10,320 nt of DNA from Syntrophorhabdus sp. PtaB.Bin184 (GTDB lineage Bacteria > Desulfobacterota > Syntrophorhabdia > Syntrophorhabdales > Syntrophorhabdaceae). The stretch covers positions 1 to 10,320 of the forward strand of contig MVQQ01000198.1 in the NCBI GenBank assembly GCA_002067555.1, read 5' to 3'. Numbering within the stretch: position 1 is the first letter of the stretch; every line of letters starts with the position of its first letter. The notes under the pieces are model-generated. The model ran no database searches and had not been told where the DNA came from. It was given only the letters and a program-made list of their open reading frames with translations. Positions 1 through 7,600 of this stretch are shown piece after piece. A program made the translations under genes and the position numbers.

Positions 1-407
1 GGGAGGAGCTTGCCCGCCATATCCTGGGCCTTAAGGATTCCCTGTGTCAGGGCATTGAACGGAAACTCGAAAGGGCCCGGTACATGCTTGTCAGCAACGT
101 CATGGGGTTCAAGGACAGGAGGGATTTCTTCACCTCCCAGCGTTTCTACCTCGATGATCTCACCGCCGGCCTTACCCACAATATCCGGCTCTACATGAAG
201 AACGCACGTGCAAGGTTCGACACCCTCAGCCAGAGGATACACGACCTCAATCCCAGGGCGATCCTCGCGAGGGGCTACTCCATAACCTCGAGGGCCGGCA
301 CCGGCGCCGTTGTCACCGACTCCTCCGCCGTCTCACCGGGCGATGCCCTTTCGATCACGCTCCACAAGGGTGGTCTCGACGTGTCGGTAGTCGACAAAAA
401 GACGTAG
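1..407 (+). CDS. xseA: Exodeoxyribonuclease VII large subunit, C-terminal part (5' end outside window)
   Basis: The reading frame is open from base 3 to the TAG at 405-407, giving about 134 residues with no start, so the gene begins before the window. XseA is the catalytic large subunit of exonuclease VII, a cytoplasmic single-strand DNA exonuclease that works with many copies of the small subunit XseB. What is visible is the family's C-terminal region: a charged helical stretch (KLERARY to LSQRIHDL, bases about 60-245) of the kind that forms the long XseB-binding coiled coil. It is followed by the signature LNPRAILARGYSI (about 247-285) and a final small beta domain with SPGDALSITLHKGGLDVSV. 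The end is at the usual place for the family. xseB, often the next gene, is absent; the next gene converges from the other strand. Confidence 0.93.
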   Translation, partial: EELARHILGLKDSLCQGIERKLERARYMLVSNVMGFKDRRDFFTSQRFYLDDLTAGLTHNIRLYMKNARARFDTLSQRIHDLNPRAILARGYSITSRAGTGAVVTDSSAVSPGDALSITLHKGGLDVSVVDKKT

Positions 408-535
408 ACGGGAAACAGGTACACGCGGAAAGACAAGGGACCAGCAAGAGGGCGTGCCGCAAATCGCGGTTTTCGTGTCTTTACCCCGTCCGCACGTTAG
501 GCGCGTCAGCGCCGACCCGTATGCCCGTCCACGCA
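408..535. repeat. Intergenic palindromic repeat, copy A (convergent gap xseA / yihY-like)
   Basis: This element fills the whole 128-bp gap between two converging genes. Nested inverted pairs are visible: GACGGG (407-412) with CCCGTC (485-490), AAAGACA (429-435) with TGTCTTT (476-482), CCGC-aaatc-GCGG followed by T4 (457-473), and GGCGC-gtca-GCGCC (about 500-513). Read on the minus strand, its start (ACGGGCATACGGGTC, then a GC hairpin, then AACGTGCGGACG) aligns closely with the element at 7739-7865 read on the plus strand. Both finish with CGCGTGT. The two are therefore diverged copies of one repeat. The CCGC/GCGG hairpin with T4 could act as a weak terminator for xseA; that is inference. Confidence 0.62.
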
Positions 536-1798
536 TCAACCGTCAGGTTGATGTTGAAAGAGGGACTCGTCCGTGTCCTTTAGCCTGCCGGCCATTTTTT
601 TGAGCAGGGAGAGGACTATGGGGGCGTTGTCGCGGAGGATGAGGTCAAAGTTGTCCTGGGAGACGGCAATGAGCTCCGTGGGTTCGTCGGCCGCGGCCGC
701 GGTTGCCGACCGCGGGGTACCAAGGAGCATGGATATCTCACCGAAGTAATCCCCGGGAGTCATGGTCAGGATGTGCCTGCCGCCGCGCATGATGTCGACA
801 GAGCCGGAGACGATGTAGTACATGGCGCCGCCGGTGTCACCCTCCTCGAATATGATCTCGTGCGGGGCTTTGGGGGTGGCAAATCTGGCGAGGAGTCCCC
901 GGGGAATGGACCTGCGGACGCTTCCGGCAAAGAGGTGTTTAAGGAGCAGGGCGTCGCGCTTCCCCGTGTTGACGGCGACCTCGGCGCCGAAAAGGATGGC
1001 GAGGAAGCAGTAGTACACCCATACGATCATAACAAAGAGGACCTTGAGCGAGCCGAAGGTCTCCCCGTAGGCGGGGTTTGTCCTGAGGACAAAGGCGAAG
1101 GCCTCCCTCATGGCGATGATGAGGACAGCCGAGATGATACAGGCTCCCGCAAGCTTCAACGCGGTGAGCCTCACGGGGAGGAACACGCGGTAAAAGAAGG
1201 CCATGCAGAGGGCGGCGACGCAGGTCGAAACAAGAGCGCTCCCGGCGCCGGTGAGGGAGAGACCTCGGTCCCGCAGGATGTGCTCAAGGGCGAGAAAGAC
1301 CATCTCGGCCCCGATGAGCACGGCAAAGAGGAGGAACATGGCCCCCGCCCTTTGCGCGTTGCCGAGCTGGACCACGAAAAGTGACGCCGGAGCATCCTTC
1401 CTGAATATCTTGAAAAAGGTTGTCCTCAGGGAATCGACAAGGGACATGGCGGCCACGAAGACAAAGACCGCCGCCGCGCCGCCGAGGGTAAAAGGGTGTC
1501 GGGTTGCCGCCGAAAACTCTACGCTCATCCAATCCCGGATGCGGGGAAAAAGGTGATCGATAAGACCTTCGATGCCGGCGATCAGCCACGCGGCCGTGCT
1601 TCCCGCACCGCCGGCGAGGCTGGCCACGAGAAAGAGAAGAGGGACGAGGGCGAAAAAACTGTACGTTGCCAGGGCCGCGGACATTTCGAAGTCATTGTTG
1701 GCGAGGAATGACTTCAGGGATTCGCGGAGGACAACCCCGGCGACACGTAGCGAGCGACCTGGCCTTTCGACAGGAGAGACTTTGTTAAGAGATGCCAT
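536..1798 (-). CDS. YihY/BrkB-family inner-membrane protein with C-terminal cyclic-nucleotide-binding domain
   Basis: This 420-residue protein joins two domains. Residues about 25-280 are a YihY/BrkB (formerly 'RNase BN') membrane domain with six predicted helices (about 42-63, 104-124, 150-172, 187-208, 213-238, 250-275). It has the family's first-helix pattern SAALATYSFFALVPLL and the late YGETFGSLKVLFVMIVWVYY...GAEVAV block. Residues about 296-405 are a cNMP-binding (CAP-like) beta roll, with FEEGDTGGAMYYIVSGSV and a phosphate-binding cassette at 352-366 (FGEISMLLGTPRSAT), including the Arg and small residue that normally contact the cyclic phosphate. YihY's function is unknown; transport or envelope roles have been proposed. 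The fusion suggests a membrane protein controlled by cAMP, cGMP or c-di-GMP-like ligands. The ATG at 1798 is the only usable start: an in-frame TGA lies 9 bases upstream, and no Shine-Dalgarno is visible. It stands alone downstream of the ykf-type operon, separated by a repeat. Confidence 0.9.
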   Translation of the reverse strand: MASLNKVSPVERPGRSLRVAGVVLRESLKSFLANNDFEMSAALATYSFFALVPLLFLVASLAGGAGSTAAWLIAGIEGLIDHLFPRIRDWMSVEFSAATRHPFTLGGAAAVFVFVAAMSLVDSLRTTFFKIFRKDAPASLFVVQLGNAQRAGAMFLLFAVLIGAEMVFLALEHILRDRGLSLTGAGSALVSTCVAALCMAFFYRVFLPVRLTALKLAGACIISAVLIIAMREAFAFVLRTNPAYGETFGSLKVLFVMIVWVYYCFLAILFGAEVAVNTGKRDALLLKHLFAGSVRRSIPRGLLARFATPKAPHEIIFEEGDTGGAMYYIVSGSVDIMRGGRHILTMTPGDYFGEISMLLGTPRSATAAAADEPTELIAVSQDNFDLILRDNAPIVLSLLKKMAGRLKDTDESLFQHQPDG

Positions 1799-1807
1799 GG
1801 ATGGTCA

Positions 1808-1816
1808 ATTATAACA
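1808..1816 (-). promoter_or_regulatory. Candidate extended -10 promoter for the yihY-like gene, almost leaderless
   Basis: On the minus strand TGTTATAAT matches the extended -10 consensus TGnTATAAT exactly. Only 9 bases separate it from the ATG at 1798, so a start 6-7 bases beyond the -10 would give a leader of about 2-3 bases. This agrees with the absence of a Shine-Dalgarno. There is no convincing -35 at 16-18 bp (a TTGATT lies 20 bp upstream), so the call rests on the extended -10 alone. Confidence 0.38.
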
Positions 1817-1913
1817 GAAACAGGAAAGATAATAATCAATAACCAAATTTCCACACCTGTCCAAAATGGATCTACGGCAACGAACATGCCGACCCTCCGG
1901 AGCAACCCAGGGA

Positions 1914-2078
1914 AACAAAAATGACCAATGATCAAATTCCAATGACCAATGAAAAAGACAATGACCAATTCACGAATAACCAGTTAAACGAACGCAAGAA
2001 CGGAACGGACCGTTCGCATCGTTCTGGTTACTGGTCATTTTTTCTTATCTGGTCATTGGAATTTGATCATTGGTCATT
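1914..2078. repeat. Palindromic repeat with 29-bp perfect arms built from ATGACCA units
   Basis: The arms at 1920-1948 and 2050-2078 are perfect 29-bp inverted copies, each containing several ATGACCA-type units (ATGACCAATGATC at one end, CCAATGACCA at the other). Further, weaker pairing continues inward: ATGACCAAT at 1961-1969, TAACCAG (about 1977-1983) with CTGGTTA (2024-2030), and the short palindrome GAACGG-a-CCGTTC (2003-2015). On the minus strand the left arm is followed at once by a T-run (TTTTTGTTT, 1912-1920 region), so a transcript leaving the epimerase gene would form a long stem followed by U residues. This could act as a terminator, though the 101-base loop is long. The right arm overlaps the 3' end of the epimerase gene and supplies its stop codon. 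No transposase or target-site duplication was seen. Confidence 0.82.
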
Positions 2079-3134
2079 GTCCTTGATCCTGTATACCGCC
2101 CCTTCCGCCACGATCTCTCCGTAACGTTTTCGGTGGTGAAGGAAGTGCAACGAATCGAGGTCGATGTAGTCGAACACGCCCGTTCCCATCGCCATGGCGA
2201 TACCTGCGGAAAGCCCCGTCATCGTTTCCGTCATGCAGCCGGCCATGAGCCTCACGCCCCCTTTCTTCGCCAGCTTCATGATGGACAGTGACTCCGTTAC
2301 GCCGCTCTTCGCGATCTTGATGTTGACGCCGTGCCCGAGGTCCTCGTTGAGGGCCATTTCCATGTCCTTTGCCGAAAAGACGGTCTCATCGAGAATGACG
2401 GGAAAGGGCGAACGCTTCTTTACCTCCCTGAGCCCGCGATGATTGTCCTTTCGCAGGGGTTGTTCGAAGAGTTCGACGGGGTATCCCTTCCTCATCACAT
2501 GATCGGCGAAAGCAAGGCAGCCGGCCTTCGTGAAACCCTGGTTCCCGTCGAGTCTCAGGGTGTGGCGGACACCAAGGGTTTCGAGGATGGACGACACCGA
2601 GGCAATGAGCCGGATGTCATGGGCCATCTCTCCGCTTACCTTGATCTTGTACACGGTGAAACCCTTCCGGGCGGCCTGTTCTATCCATCCCTTCAAAGCC
2701 TTCCGGTCTGTCGCGAGGGGTATCGTGATGTCTGTCTCAATGCGTCGGCGGGCGTCCCCGAACCAGGCGACCTCGCTCGTTCCCGCATTTCTGAGCCATG
2801 CCCTCCAGATGGCTGTCTCCAGCCCGGAGACCGTCATGGGGAAAGAAGGATGCCGTGCACGGAGCTCTGCCGCGATAATGGGGAAATGGGCCGCCCTTTT
2901 CCCCGTTAAAAAGGGCCTTTCCTCTTCAATGATCCCCCGGATCCTGTCCACCGTTTCGTGAGGGAGGATGAAGCTCGTAGCGCACTCCCCGAGCCCCAAG
3001 GACCCATCTCCGAGACGGACCTCGACGATGACGCTCCGCATAGCGCTCTTGTGTCCCAAAGAGGTTGAAAAAGTGGTCTTGAGGGGGCGGACGACCTCCC
3101 TCATGTGGATGGTCGTTATCTCATCGTTTGCCAT
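2067..3134 (-). CDS. ykfB: Dipeptide epimerase, L-Ala-D/L-Glu epimerase type (enolase superfamily)
   Basis: This 355-residue cytoplasmic enzyme of the muconate-lactonising branch of the enolase superfamily should epimerise L-Ala-D-Glu, released from murein peptides, to L-Ala-L-Glu. The N-terminal capping domain is residues about 5-125 and the barrel 130-345. All key residues are present: the KxK pair (K163, K165 in VYKIKVSG), metal ligands D196 (LRLDGNQGF), E224 (LFEQPL) and D249 (VILDE), and the opposite base K273 (NIKIAKSGV). The DxD pair D325/D327 (YIDLDSLHF), typical of Ala-Glu epimerases, binds the dipeptide amino group. ATG at 3134 fits the family N-terminus. ATG at 3158 has a comparable ribosome site (AAAGGGACA) and would add 8 residues. 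The gene overlaps the end of the upstream endopeptidase gene, implying translational coupling. The last residues DNDQ and the stop lie in the repeat at 1914-2078. Confidence 0.91.
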   Translation of the reverse strand: MANDEITTIHMREVVRPLKTTFSTSLGHKSAMRSVIVEVRLGDGSLGLGECATSFILPHETVDRIRGIIEEERPFLTGKRAAHFPIIAAELRARHPSFPMTVSGLETAIWRAWLRNAGTSEVAWFGDARRRIETDITIPLATDRKALKGWIEQAARKGFTVYKIKVSGEMAHDIRLIASVSSILETLGVRHTLRLDGNQGFTKAGCLAFADHVMRKGYPVELFEQPLRKDNHRGLREVKKRSPFPVILDETVFSAKDMEMALNEDLGHGVNIKIAKSGVTESLSIMKLAKKGGVRLMAGCMTETMTGLSAGIAMAMGTGVFDYIDLDSLHFLHHRKRYGEIVAEGAVYRIKDNDQ

Positions 3135-4107
3135 GCGTTCCCGGCCTGTCCTTTCCATTGTCCCTTTCTTCCAGGAATGAGGCGAAGTGGATGCGCCCGG
3201 ACCAGCCGGAAGGCCCAGCACGCACCATCTCCTCATAGCTCTCCCCGAAGCGGGCCCTGAACGTTCCCACCTCGACGGACCTGCCCGTTTCGATGGCCTC
3301 GATGAACCGTTCTCCGCCGAGATAAAGAATGACGTGGTCGATCCCCCGGCCTTCGCCGGGGGTGAGGAATATGAGATCTGCGGGCCGGAGGCGGGCCGGG
3401 GGAAGGGGCCGTGCCGCAGCGTGCTGGTCACGGGCGTCCCGGGGAACATCGATCCCTGCGGCGCGATAGGAGAGATTGACGAGGCCGGAGCAGTCGACCC
3501 CTGTCGCCGGAAGGGGGCCCCCGGCACCGGAAACCGCAGGCCCGCCTCGGAGGGACTGAAGAGGCGTGCTTCTCCCTCCCCACAGGTAAGGTGTGTCGAT
3601 GAAGGTCATGGCTGTATCGATGATGTTTTGCCTCGTCGCGGCGGAGCCGGTGCCGATGCCGGCCCGCCGGATGTCCGCGTCAGGGACCCACGCCGCCGTG
3701 CCGCCCGGCAGGCGTATGCCGGCAAGACCATTCCTGTGTTCACCCGTCATTGCCAGCCGGGTTCCGGCGGAGAGATAGAGGGCGGACGCCGAAGGCTTAG
3801 AGGCGAGGGTGCCGCGCACGAGGACACCGTCGAAAATAGGGCCGTCCTCCGCGGGGGCCGCCCGGTCTTTTGCCACCCAGCCGGGATAACCCCCCCAGCC
3901 GTCATCGGAGAGCTTCTTCTGCTCAAGGGCCTCCACCATGTACCAGCCGTTCTCATCGCCGAAACAGCGCAGTGGCTCGTTGAGGAGAAGCTGCGTCAGC
4001 CGCTCTGCGGTGACGGATGGTGCGGCGAGCAGGTCGGCGACGGAGGCAACGACGGACAGGAGCTTCCCGTACGGGGGGTCGGGTCTCTCTTCGAAGCGTG
4101 CTTCCAT
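3121..4107 (-). CDS. ykfC: NlpC/P60 endopeptidase with SH3-like domains, YkfC type (gamma-D-Glu-diamino acid cleaving)
   Basis: This 328-residue protein has no signal peptide, so it should act in the cytoplasm on imported murein peptides, cutting gamma-D-Glu-diaminopimelate (or Lys) bonds to release L-Ala-D-Glu for the next gene's epimerase. Residues about 18-80 and 92-145 are two SH3b-like domains: SVVASVADLLAAPS...WYMV...GWV, then GTLASKPS...TAAWVPDADI. Residues about 155-310 are NlpC/P60, with catalytic C206 (GVDCSGLV) and H258 (IDHVILYLG). The third polar residue, usually His in FIHA, is Glu270 here (FIEAIETG). A Gly/Pro-rich insertion (about 180-202) sits just before the catalytic Cys. 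ATG at 4107 shares one base with the preceding TGA; a GTG one codon upstream (4110) is the alternative. There is no Shine-Dalgarno, so translation is probably coupled. Its 3' end overlaps the epimerase start. The symbol follows the Bacillus ykf pair by analogy. Confidence 0.88.
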   Translation of the reverse strand: MEARFEERPDPPYGKLLSVVASVADLLAAPSVTAERLTQLLLNEPLRCFGDENGWYMVEALEQKKLSDDGWGGYPGWVAKDRAAPAEDGPIFDGVLVRGTLASKPSASALYLSAGTRLAMTGEHRNGLAGIRLPGGTAAWVPDADIRRAGIGTGSAATRQNIIDTAMTFIDTPYLWGGRSTPLQSLRGGPAVSGAGGPLPATGVDCSGLVNLSYRAAGIDVPRDARDQHAAARPLPPARLRPADLIFLTPGEGRGIDHVILYLGGERFIEAIETGRSVEVGTFRARFGESYEEMVRAGPSGWSGRIHFASFLEERDNGKDRPGTHGKR

Positions 4108-4478
4108 CACATCGCGGGCTCGAAGCGTATGGAGGATGTCCCTCTGGCCTTCCTGAGAACCCCCGGTTCCCCCGTTATCCTGCCGATGATATTGACCTCA
4201 CTCGCAGGCACGGGGTCTTGTCCGGTCGAAAGCGGAGTGGGACCGAAGAAGATGGCGATGGCGTTTCCCGGCGGCCAGTAACCGATGTCTCCTGCCTTGA
4301 CCCTGCGTGTGGCGGTGTCGTCGAGGGGCATGTGCAGGGGTATCTCGAAGTAGAACTCATCTCCCCACTCATTGGGGGATGCGGTTACGGGCAGAACTCC
4401 CGCAATGGCTGCGGCGCACGGCGAAGATGCAAGCTCCGCTTCCACGGAGACGGTACCTGCTGTGATACGGATCTTCAT
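4107..4478 (-). CDS. TM1367-type cyclophilin-like fold protein, function unknown
   Basis: This 123-residue protein has the conserved pattern of the small cyclophilin-like family typified by Thermotoga TM1367: WGDEFYFEIP (38-47), GDIGYWPPGNAIAIFFG (63-79) with TPLS following, and PASEVNIIGRI (91-101). The family has a cyclophilin-like beta barrel but lacks the known prolyl isomerase active site, and its function is unknown. It is full length. The start is clear: AAAGGAG ends 8 bases before ATG 4478. It is the first gene of the operon and its TGA overlaps the start of the NlpC/P60 gene, so it is very likely co-expressed with the murein-peptide enzymes. A role in that pathway, for example binding a peptide or cyclised product, is only guilt by association. 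Confidence 0.86.
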   Translation of the reverse strand: MKIRITAGTVSVEAELASSPCAAAIAGVLPVTASPNEWGDEFYFEIPLHMPLDDTATRRVKAGDIGYWPPGNAIAIFFGPTPLSTGQDPVPASEVNIIGRITGEPGVLRKARGTSSIRFEPAM

Positions 4479-4499
4479 GGCGAGGACTCCTTTCGGTCT

Positions 4500-4529
4500 A
4501 ATTTACCCTCCTTTCCCGTTCCCTGTCAA
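4500..4529 (-). promoter_or_regulatory. Sigma70-type promoter of the cyclophilin-like/ykfC/ykfB operon
   Basis: On the minus strand a perfect -35 TTGACA (4524-4529) is followed by an 18-bp spacer and TAAATT (4500-4505). The predicted start near 4493 leaves a leader of about 15 bases that still includes the AAAGGAG ribosome site before ATG 4478. The spacer is purine-rich (GGGAACGGGAAAGGAGGG). Confidence 0.62.
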
Positions 4530-4536
4530 AGGGCGG

Positions 4537-4575
4537 GTCACAGGGGCGGCGCATGTGTTTTTCTTGACCTGTGAC
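4537..4575. promoter_or_regulatory. Candidate operator: inverted repeat GTCACAGG / CCTGTGAC between divergent promoters
   Basis: GTCACAGG (4537-4544) and CCTGTGAC (4568-4575) are perfect 8-bp inverted copies with centres 31 bp apart, close to three helical turns. The left arm lies just upstream of the operon's -35. The right arm covers the end of the kinase -35 and the start of its spacer. A dimeric regulator, or two dimers bridging the gap, could control both directions. TCACA/TGTGA resembles CRP/FNR half-sites, but the spacing and order differ from the CRP consensus, so the regulator is not named. Confidence 0.45.
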
Positions 4576-4591
4576 GGGAATGGTGTATCAT
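4564..4591 (+). promoter_or_regulatory. Sigma70-type promoter of the hybrid histidine kinase
   Basis: TTGACC (4564-4569), a 16-bp spacer and TATCAT (4586-4591) give a good sigma70 match. The start would be near 4598, about 36 bases before ATG 4634. Its -35 and spacer overlap the right arm of the inverted repeat at 4568-4575, the position expected for repression. Confidence 0.55.
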
Positions 4592-4633
4592 TGAAGAAAT
4601 CAGGACCTTCAGACACACCGAGAACGGGTGAGC

Positions 4634-7600
4634 ATGAAAAAGAGGTCGCCTGCGCAGCCTGACACTTCGCAACCATGCCGCACGAGGCCGGGGTCTGTTT
4701 CCGATGGCCGCGCCGGCAGAAAGAACAGGCTCTCCGCCGGAACGGAGCTCGCGCACATGATGGGACAATGGGACGGCTTTCTCAAGGCCACGCTCCAGCC
4801 CATCCTGGTCCTCGATACCGAATTCACCATCGTGGCAGCCAACAAGAGATCGCAGGAAATAGCGGGAGTCACTGAAGATGAACTCATCGGAAGGAAATGC
4901 TACGAGGTCATGCACGGTACGGACGAGCCCGCCCGGGGCTGTCCCATGCACTCCCTTCTCACCCGGGGAAGCCTCGAGACCGTGGAGATGGAGATCGAGA
5001 CGATACACGGGACGTTTCTCGTCTCCTGCGCGCCCATCGTGGACGCGTCGGGTGTGCCCATAGGTGTGGTCCACGTGGCGACGGATGTGACGGAGAAGAA
5101 AAGGGCCGAAGAAGAGTTGAAGGAAAGGGAGGTGAAGTACCGTTATCTCTTCGAGAATTCTCCCGCCGGCATGTTCAGGAGTTCTCTCGCCGACGGGAAG
5201 ATCGTCGATGCCAACATTACCCTGTCGCAGATGTTCGGGATCGAAAACAGTGGTGACCTGCATGCGGGGGATTTTTACGCCGATCCCCGTGAGCGCCGCC
5301 GGCTCCTCAAGGCGATCAAGCGCAACAAGAGGGTCGACCGCCATGAGGTCCTGATGGCGAGGCGGGATGGAAGCGTGTTCTGGGCTCTCATTTCGGCCCG
5401 TCTCGACAGCAGGGAGCACTACATCGAAGGCGTCGTAACGGACATCACCGCGCAGAAGGAGGCGCAGGAGGCCCTGCGCGAAAGTGAGGAACGATATCGG
5501 GTCGCCATCGAGAACTGCAATGACTGTGTCGCCATATTCAGGGACGGTGTCTATGTCTACGCCAATCAGCAGTACGTCCAGGCGGTGGGGGTTCGTGATG
5601 CGGGAGAGATCCTGGGAACAGGCATCGGGCGGTTCATTCATCCCGACGATTACGGTCGCATCGAGCGCTATCGCCGAGACCGCAAGGCGGGCAAGGACGT
5701 TCCCGCGCGGTACGAACTCCGGATAATCGATGTGAAGGGGAAGGTCATATTCTTCGAGGCGGCCGTTTCGGTGATAACCCTGAAGGGTGAGCCTGCCACG
5801 CTCGTTTTCATGCGGGATATAACGAAGCGGGTGGAAGTTAAGAAGAAGCTGGAGGAACAGGTGGAATTCCTCCAGACCTTTATTGACACCATGCCGAACC
5901 CCATATTCATAAAAGACCCGAAAGGAAGGTTCATAAAGTGCAACAGGGCCTTCGAGGAATACTACGGCGCCTCGTGCCAGACGATACGGGGGAAGACCGT
6001 CTTCGACATCGAACCCGCCCGGGAGGCGAAGGTCCACGCAAGCAAGGACAGGGAACTGATGAAAGGAGGGGGGGTGATCGAGTACGACGGGGTGGTCACC
6101 GACCCTTCCGGCCGTGTCCACGACGTTATAATCAGGAAGGCCGCCTTCCACAGGCCGGACGGTACCCCCGGCGGTATTGTCGGCGTCGTCATCGACATAA
6201 CGGAGCTCAAAAGGGCGGGAGAGATGCTCAAGGAATCGGAGGCAAAGTACCGGGGTGTTGCCGAGGAGTCCCTGGCCGGTTTCTACATCATCCAGGACGG
6301 TCTCTTCCGGTATGTGAACCGGAGGTTCTGCGAGATAACCGGTTATGGCTACGATGAGATAGTGGACAGGATGGAGCCTCTCGATCTTGTTTACGGAGAA
6401 GACCGGGCCGTTGTGGAGGAGAACCTGCGGAAGCGCTTCAGTGGCGAGACGGGAAGTATCCATTACAGGTTTCGGATGACGCGCAAGAGCGGCCTCGTCG
6501 CCAGGGTGGAGGTGTTGGGGAGCTCATTCGACTATAGGGGCAGACCGGCCGCCATCGGGACCCTCCTCGACATCACGAAGGAGACCATACTCGAGGAACA
6601 GCTTCAGCAGGCCCAGAAAATGGAGGCCATCGGACAACTGGCCGGAGGCATGGCCCACGACTTCAACAATATCCTCACCACCATCATGGGCTATTGCGGT
6701 CTCCTTCAAACGGAACTCGATGAGGATGATCCCCATCAGCTCTATGTCGAGGAGATCAGCATGGCATCCGAGAAAGGCGCGCAGCTCACCAGCGGCCTTC
6801 TCGCCTTTGGAAGAAAACAGGTCATGGAGATGAAGCCCCAGAAGCTGGACGATCTCGTGAGAGGGGTGCAAAGACTCCTGGAAAGGCTTCTTCCCGAGGA
6901 CATGAGGCTCGAGATCCGGCTTCCCCGCGAGGAATGCACCATCCTCGCCGACGCGACGCAGATCTATCAGCTCCTCATGAACCTGACCACAAACTCCCGG
7001 GACGCCATGCCCGACGGCGGGACCCTTTTGATCTCAGCCGATGTTCTGTCGATCGACGAGGATTTCATTGCCGCGAAGGGTTTCGGAGAAGTGGGTGATT
7101 ATGCTGTCCTGTCCGTCGTCGATACCGGATGTGGCATTGACCCCCGCGTGCAGGAGAAGATGTTCGAACCTTTCTTTACCACGAAGGAACCGGGCAAGGG
7201 CACCGGACTCGGCCTTTCCATCGTATACGGCATAGTCAAACAGCACAGCGGTTTCATTGATGTCTGCAGCAGCCCCGGGGCGGGAACGACCTTCACGGCC
7301 TACATCCCCGTCGCGAAAGGGAAAAGGGTACGCAAGCGCGCAGGCGTCCAGGGCATGCGGGGCGGCAGCGGCGAGACCATCCTCATCGCCGAGGACAACC
7401 GGAGCGTCCGGGAACTTACCCGGGAGGTTCTGCGAAAGGCCGGTTATCACATGATAGAAGCGGTCGATGGACAAGAGGCCATAGAGCGCTTCACCGAGTT
7501 CTCTCACGTGATAGACCTCTCGATCCTTGACGTTGTCATGCCGAAAAGGAATGGCAAACAGGTCTACGACGAGATCATCATGGTTCGGCCCGATGCAAAG

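Noticed and set aside
773..1384. A 203-codon plus-strand frame rich in Gly, Asp, Glu and Lys.
   Set aside because: It is antisense to the YihY-cNMP gene. The composition is the mirror image of a hydrophobic membrane protein and no family is recognisable.
1914..2078. Insertion sequence or integron attC site.
   Set aside because: There is no transposase or integrase, no visible target duplication, and no attC R'/R'' core motifs. The element is best described as a non-coding palindromic repeat.
3135..3527. N-terminal extension of the epimerase frame beyond 3158.
   Set aside because: The extra residues are out-of-frame translation of the NlpC/P60 gene and would add over 100 residues not found in dipeptide epimerases.
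3187..4281. A 364-codon plus-strand frame opposite the NlpC/P60 and cyclophilin-like genes.
   Set aside because: It spans the junction of two real minus-strand genes antisense, and lacks domain signals.
4568..4575. Classical CRP site.
   Set aside because: The CRP consensus is TGTGA-N6-TCACA; here the half-sites are in the opposite order (TCACA then TGTGA) and about 31 bp apart.
4538..6463. A 641-codon open frame on the minus strand opposite the kinase.
   Set aside because: It lies wholly antisense to the PAS/HisKA coding frame, whose domains are unmistakable. It crosses the divergent promoter region and shows no recognisable domain; long antisense frames are common in GC-rich genes.
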